From NCBI GenBank assembly GCA_947175545.1, contig CAMWNI010000006.1:29227-93226 (forward strand): 64,000 nucleotides of DNA. Direction: 5' to 3'. Source of the stretch: an uncultured Porphyromonadaceae bacterium (GTDB lineage: Bacteria; Bacteroidota; Bacteroidia; Bacteroidales; Muribaculaceae). Position numbers and translations under genes: made by a program. This document shows, piece by piece, positions 63,344 through 64,000 of the stretch. The notes beneath the pieces were generated by a model, which saw nothing but the letters and a program-made list of their open reading frames with translations, did not search any database and had not been told where the DNA came from. How positions within the stretch are numbered: the stretch's first letter is position 1; each line of letters begins with the position of its first letter.

Positions 63344-63799
63344 ATGAGCTATTCAGTTGGTGATATGGTTCCTGACGAACTCGGATTGGACCAGAATGGA
63401 AATGAAGTCAGGCGCAGTGACTATCCCGGAAAGTCGGTTGCGCTGTATTTTTACCCGAAGGATATGACTTCGGGCTGCACGGCCCAGGCCTGCAATCTGA
63501 GGGATAATTATCAGGCTTTGCTTGCGGCCGGATATCAGGTTATCGGAGTCAGTGCGGACTCTGCGGTTTCGCATCAGAAGTTTATTGCGAAGAATGATTT
63601 GCCGTTTCCGCTGATTTCCGACCCTGACCATAAGCTTCTGGAGGCTTTTGGCGTTTGGGGCGAGAAGTCGATGTATGGCAGAAAGTATATGGGAACTTTC
63701 CGCACGACGTTCATTATAGATCCGCAAGGGTGCGTAGTGCGGGTAATAGCTCCGAAGCAAATCAAGACTTCGGCCCACGCCGCTCAGATTCTGGATTAA
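63344..63799 (+). CDS. bcp: Thioredoxin-dependent thiol peroxidase (Bcp/PrxQ)
   Basis: This 151-residue peroxiredoxin reduces hydrogen peroxide and lipid hydroperoxides with thioredoxin. The peroxidatic cysteine and nearby resolving cysteine are in MTSGCTAQACNLRD (CxxxxC, atypical 2-Cys type), after FYPKD. GVSADSAVSHQKF and the RTTFIIDPQG strand complete the fold. Its stop codon overlaps the stop of the convergent DUF4250 gene by two bases. Confidence 0.95.
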   Translation: MSYSVGDMVPDELGLDQNGNEVRRSDYPGKSVALYFYPKDMTSGCTAQACNLRDNYQALLAAGYQVIGVSADSAVSHQKFIAKNDLPFPLISDPDHKLLEAFGVWGEKSMYGRKYMGTFRTTFIIDPQGCVVRVIAPKQIKTSAHAAQILD

Positions 63800-63972
63800 C
63801 GGAACTGGTTGGCCGACGGGTTATAAGTGAAGCCGGCAGCGGCGAGAGTCGATTCAAGGGCGTTGCGGTCTATGTCAAGGTCATCGCAGAGCGCATCAAG
63901 GCTCGGATAACTGTCGCGCAGTTTCATGTTGACTGTGCTATATAACATTATTGGGTCGGTTGGCAAGTTCAT
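63796..63972 (-). CDS. DUF4250 small protein
   Basis: This protein of 58 residues, read from the ATG at 63972, is MNLPTDPIMLYSTVNMKLRD then YPSLDALCDDLDIDRNALES and AAAGFTYNPSANQFR. This matches the DUF4250 pattern of about 60 residues. The middle helix-turn-helix-like part (LDALCDDLDIDRNALESTL) hints at nucleic acid binding, but no function is known. The TAACTTTG promoter is five bases upstream. Confidence 0.85.
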   Translation of the reverse strand: MNLPTDPIMLYSTVNMKLRDSYPSLDALCDDLDIDRNALESTLAAAGFTYNPSANQFR

Positions 63973-63977
63973 GGATG

Positions 63978-63985
63978 CAAAGTTA
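63978..63985 (-). promoter_or_regulatory. Promoter -7 element of the DUF4250 gene
   Basis: TAACTTTG on the minus strand, ending five bases before the ATG at 63972. The -33 element would lie outside the window. Confidence 0.6.
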
Positions 63986-64000
63986 CGATTTTTTTCGTAA

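Overview
The window is a chromosomal core region of a gut-type Bacteroidales bacterium, plausibly Muribaculaceae-like (an inference from overall gene content and a GC content that looks near 50 percent, not from a marker gene). The clade-level evidence is direct. Upstream elements repeatedly match the Bacteroidota promoter TTTG-N19-22-TAnnTTTG, very often as TAACTTTG. LpxC and FabZ are fused. A full Bat (aerotolerance) operon, DUF4492-cydAB, a TonB-type outer-membrane receptor and a serine palmitoyltransferase-like enzyme are present. No insertion sequence, prophage, CRISPR array or rRNA was seen.

Layout. 1-0.65 kb: 5' part of prs behind tRNA-Leu(UAG). 0.76-8.2 kb: a five-gene ECF-sigma operon (sigma factor, membrane VPEGYF protein, LTxxQ/Spy-like periplasmic protein, 1678-residue alpha-2-macroglobulin, lipobox/HTH regulator). 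8.3-13.8 kb: a DUF4373 protein, an orphan TonB-type receptor, and a DASS transporter overlapping a porin. 13.9-15.2 kb: M23 peptidase and MerR. 15.3-19.2 kb: a pRiA4b-ORF3-like protein and the lipid A operon lpxD-lpxC/fabZ-lpxA. 19.4-21.3 kb: engB, an HU protein and an HU-TM-LysM protein. 21.4-29.7 kb: moxR-DUF58-BatA-BatB/C-BatD-BatE. 29.8-31.3 kb: a small HTH-like protein and a tandem universal stress protein. 31.3-37.4 kb (minus): SPT-like, small membrane protein, dxs, trkA, trkH. 37.5-40.9 kb (minus): aspS, Nif3-like, zinc-ribbon protein. 41.0-41.2 kb: a possible small RNA. 41.3-48.3 kb (minus): lepA, nhaA, two sulfur-amino-acid PLP enzymes, DbpA-type helicase. 48.4-56.6 kb (minus): nrdJ, malQ, DUF4136, DUF4492, cydA, cydB. 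56.7-64 kb: an outer-membrane barrel protein, gyrA, a TPR protein, DUF4834, pssA, psd, tRNA-Arg(CCU), bcp and DUF4250.

Functional themes. Envelope construction and defence: lipid A, phosphatidylethanolamine, sphingolipid, M23, A2M, porins. Life of an anaerobe that meets some oxygen: cytochrome bd, Bat operon, Bcp, and an oxygen-indifferent class II ribonucleotide reductase. Core translation, DNA and ion homeostasis make up the rest. Genes are tightly packed, with 1- to 4-base overlaps in most operons. Only one gap, 40854-41341, exceeds 300 bases, and it carries a promoter/terminator pair without a protein gene.

The points most worth a second look are the sigma/A2M operon, the HU-TM-LysM protein that could connect DNA with the wall, the putative small RNA, the DASS/porin pair, and several promoters placed so close to start codons that the mRNAs should be leaderless or nearly so.
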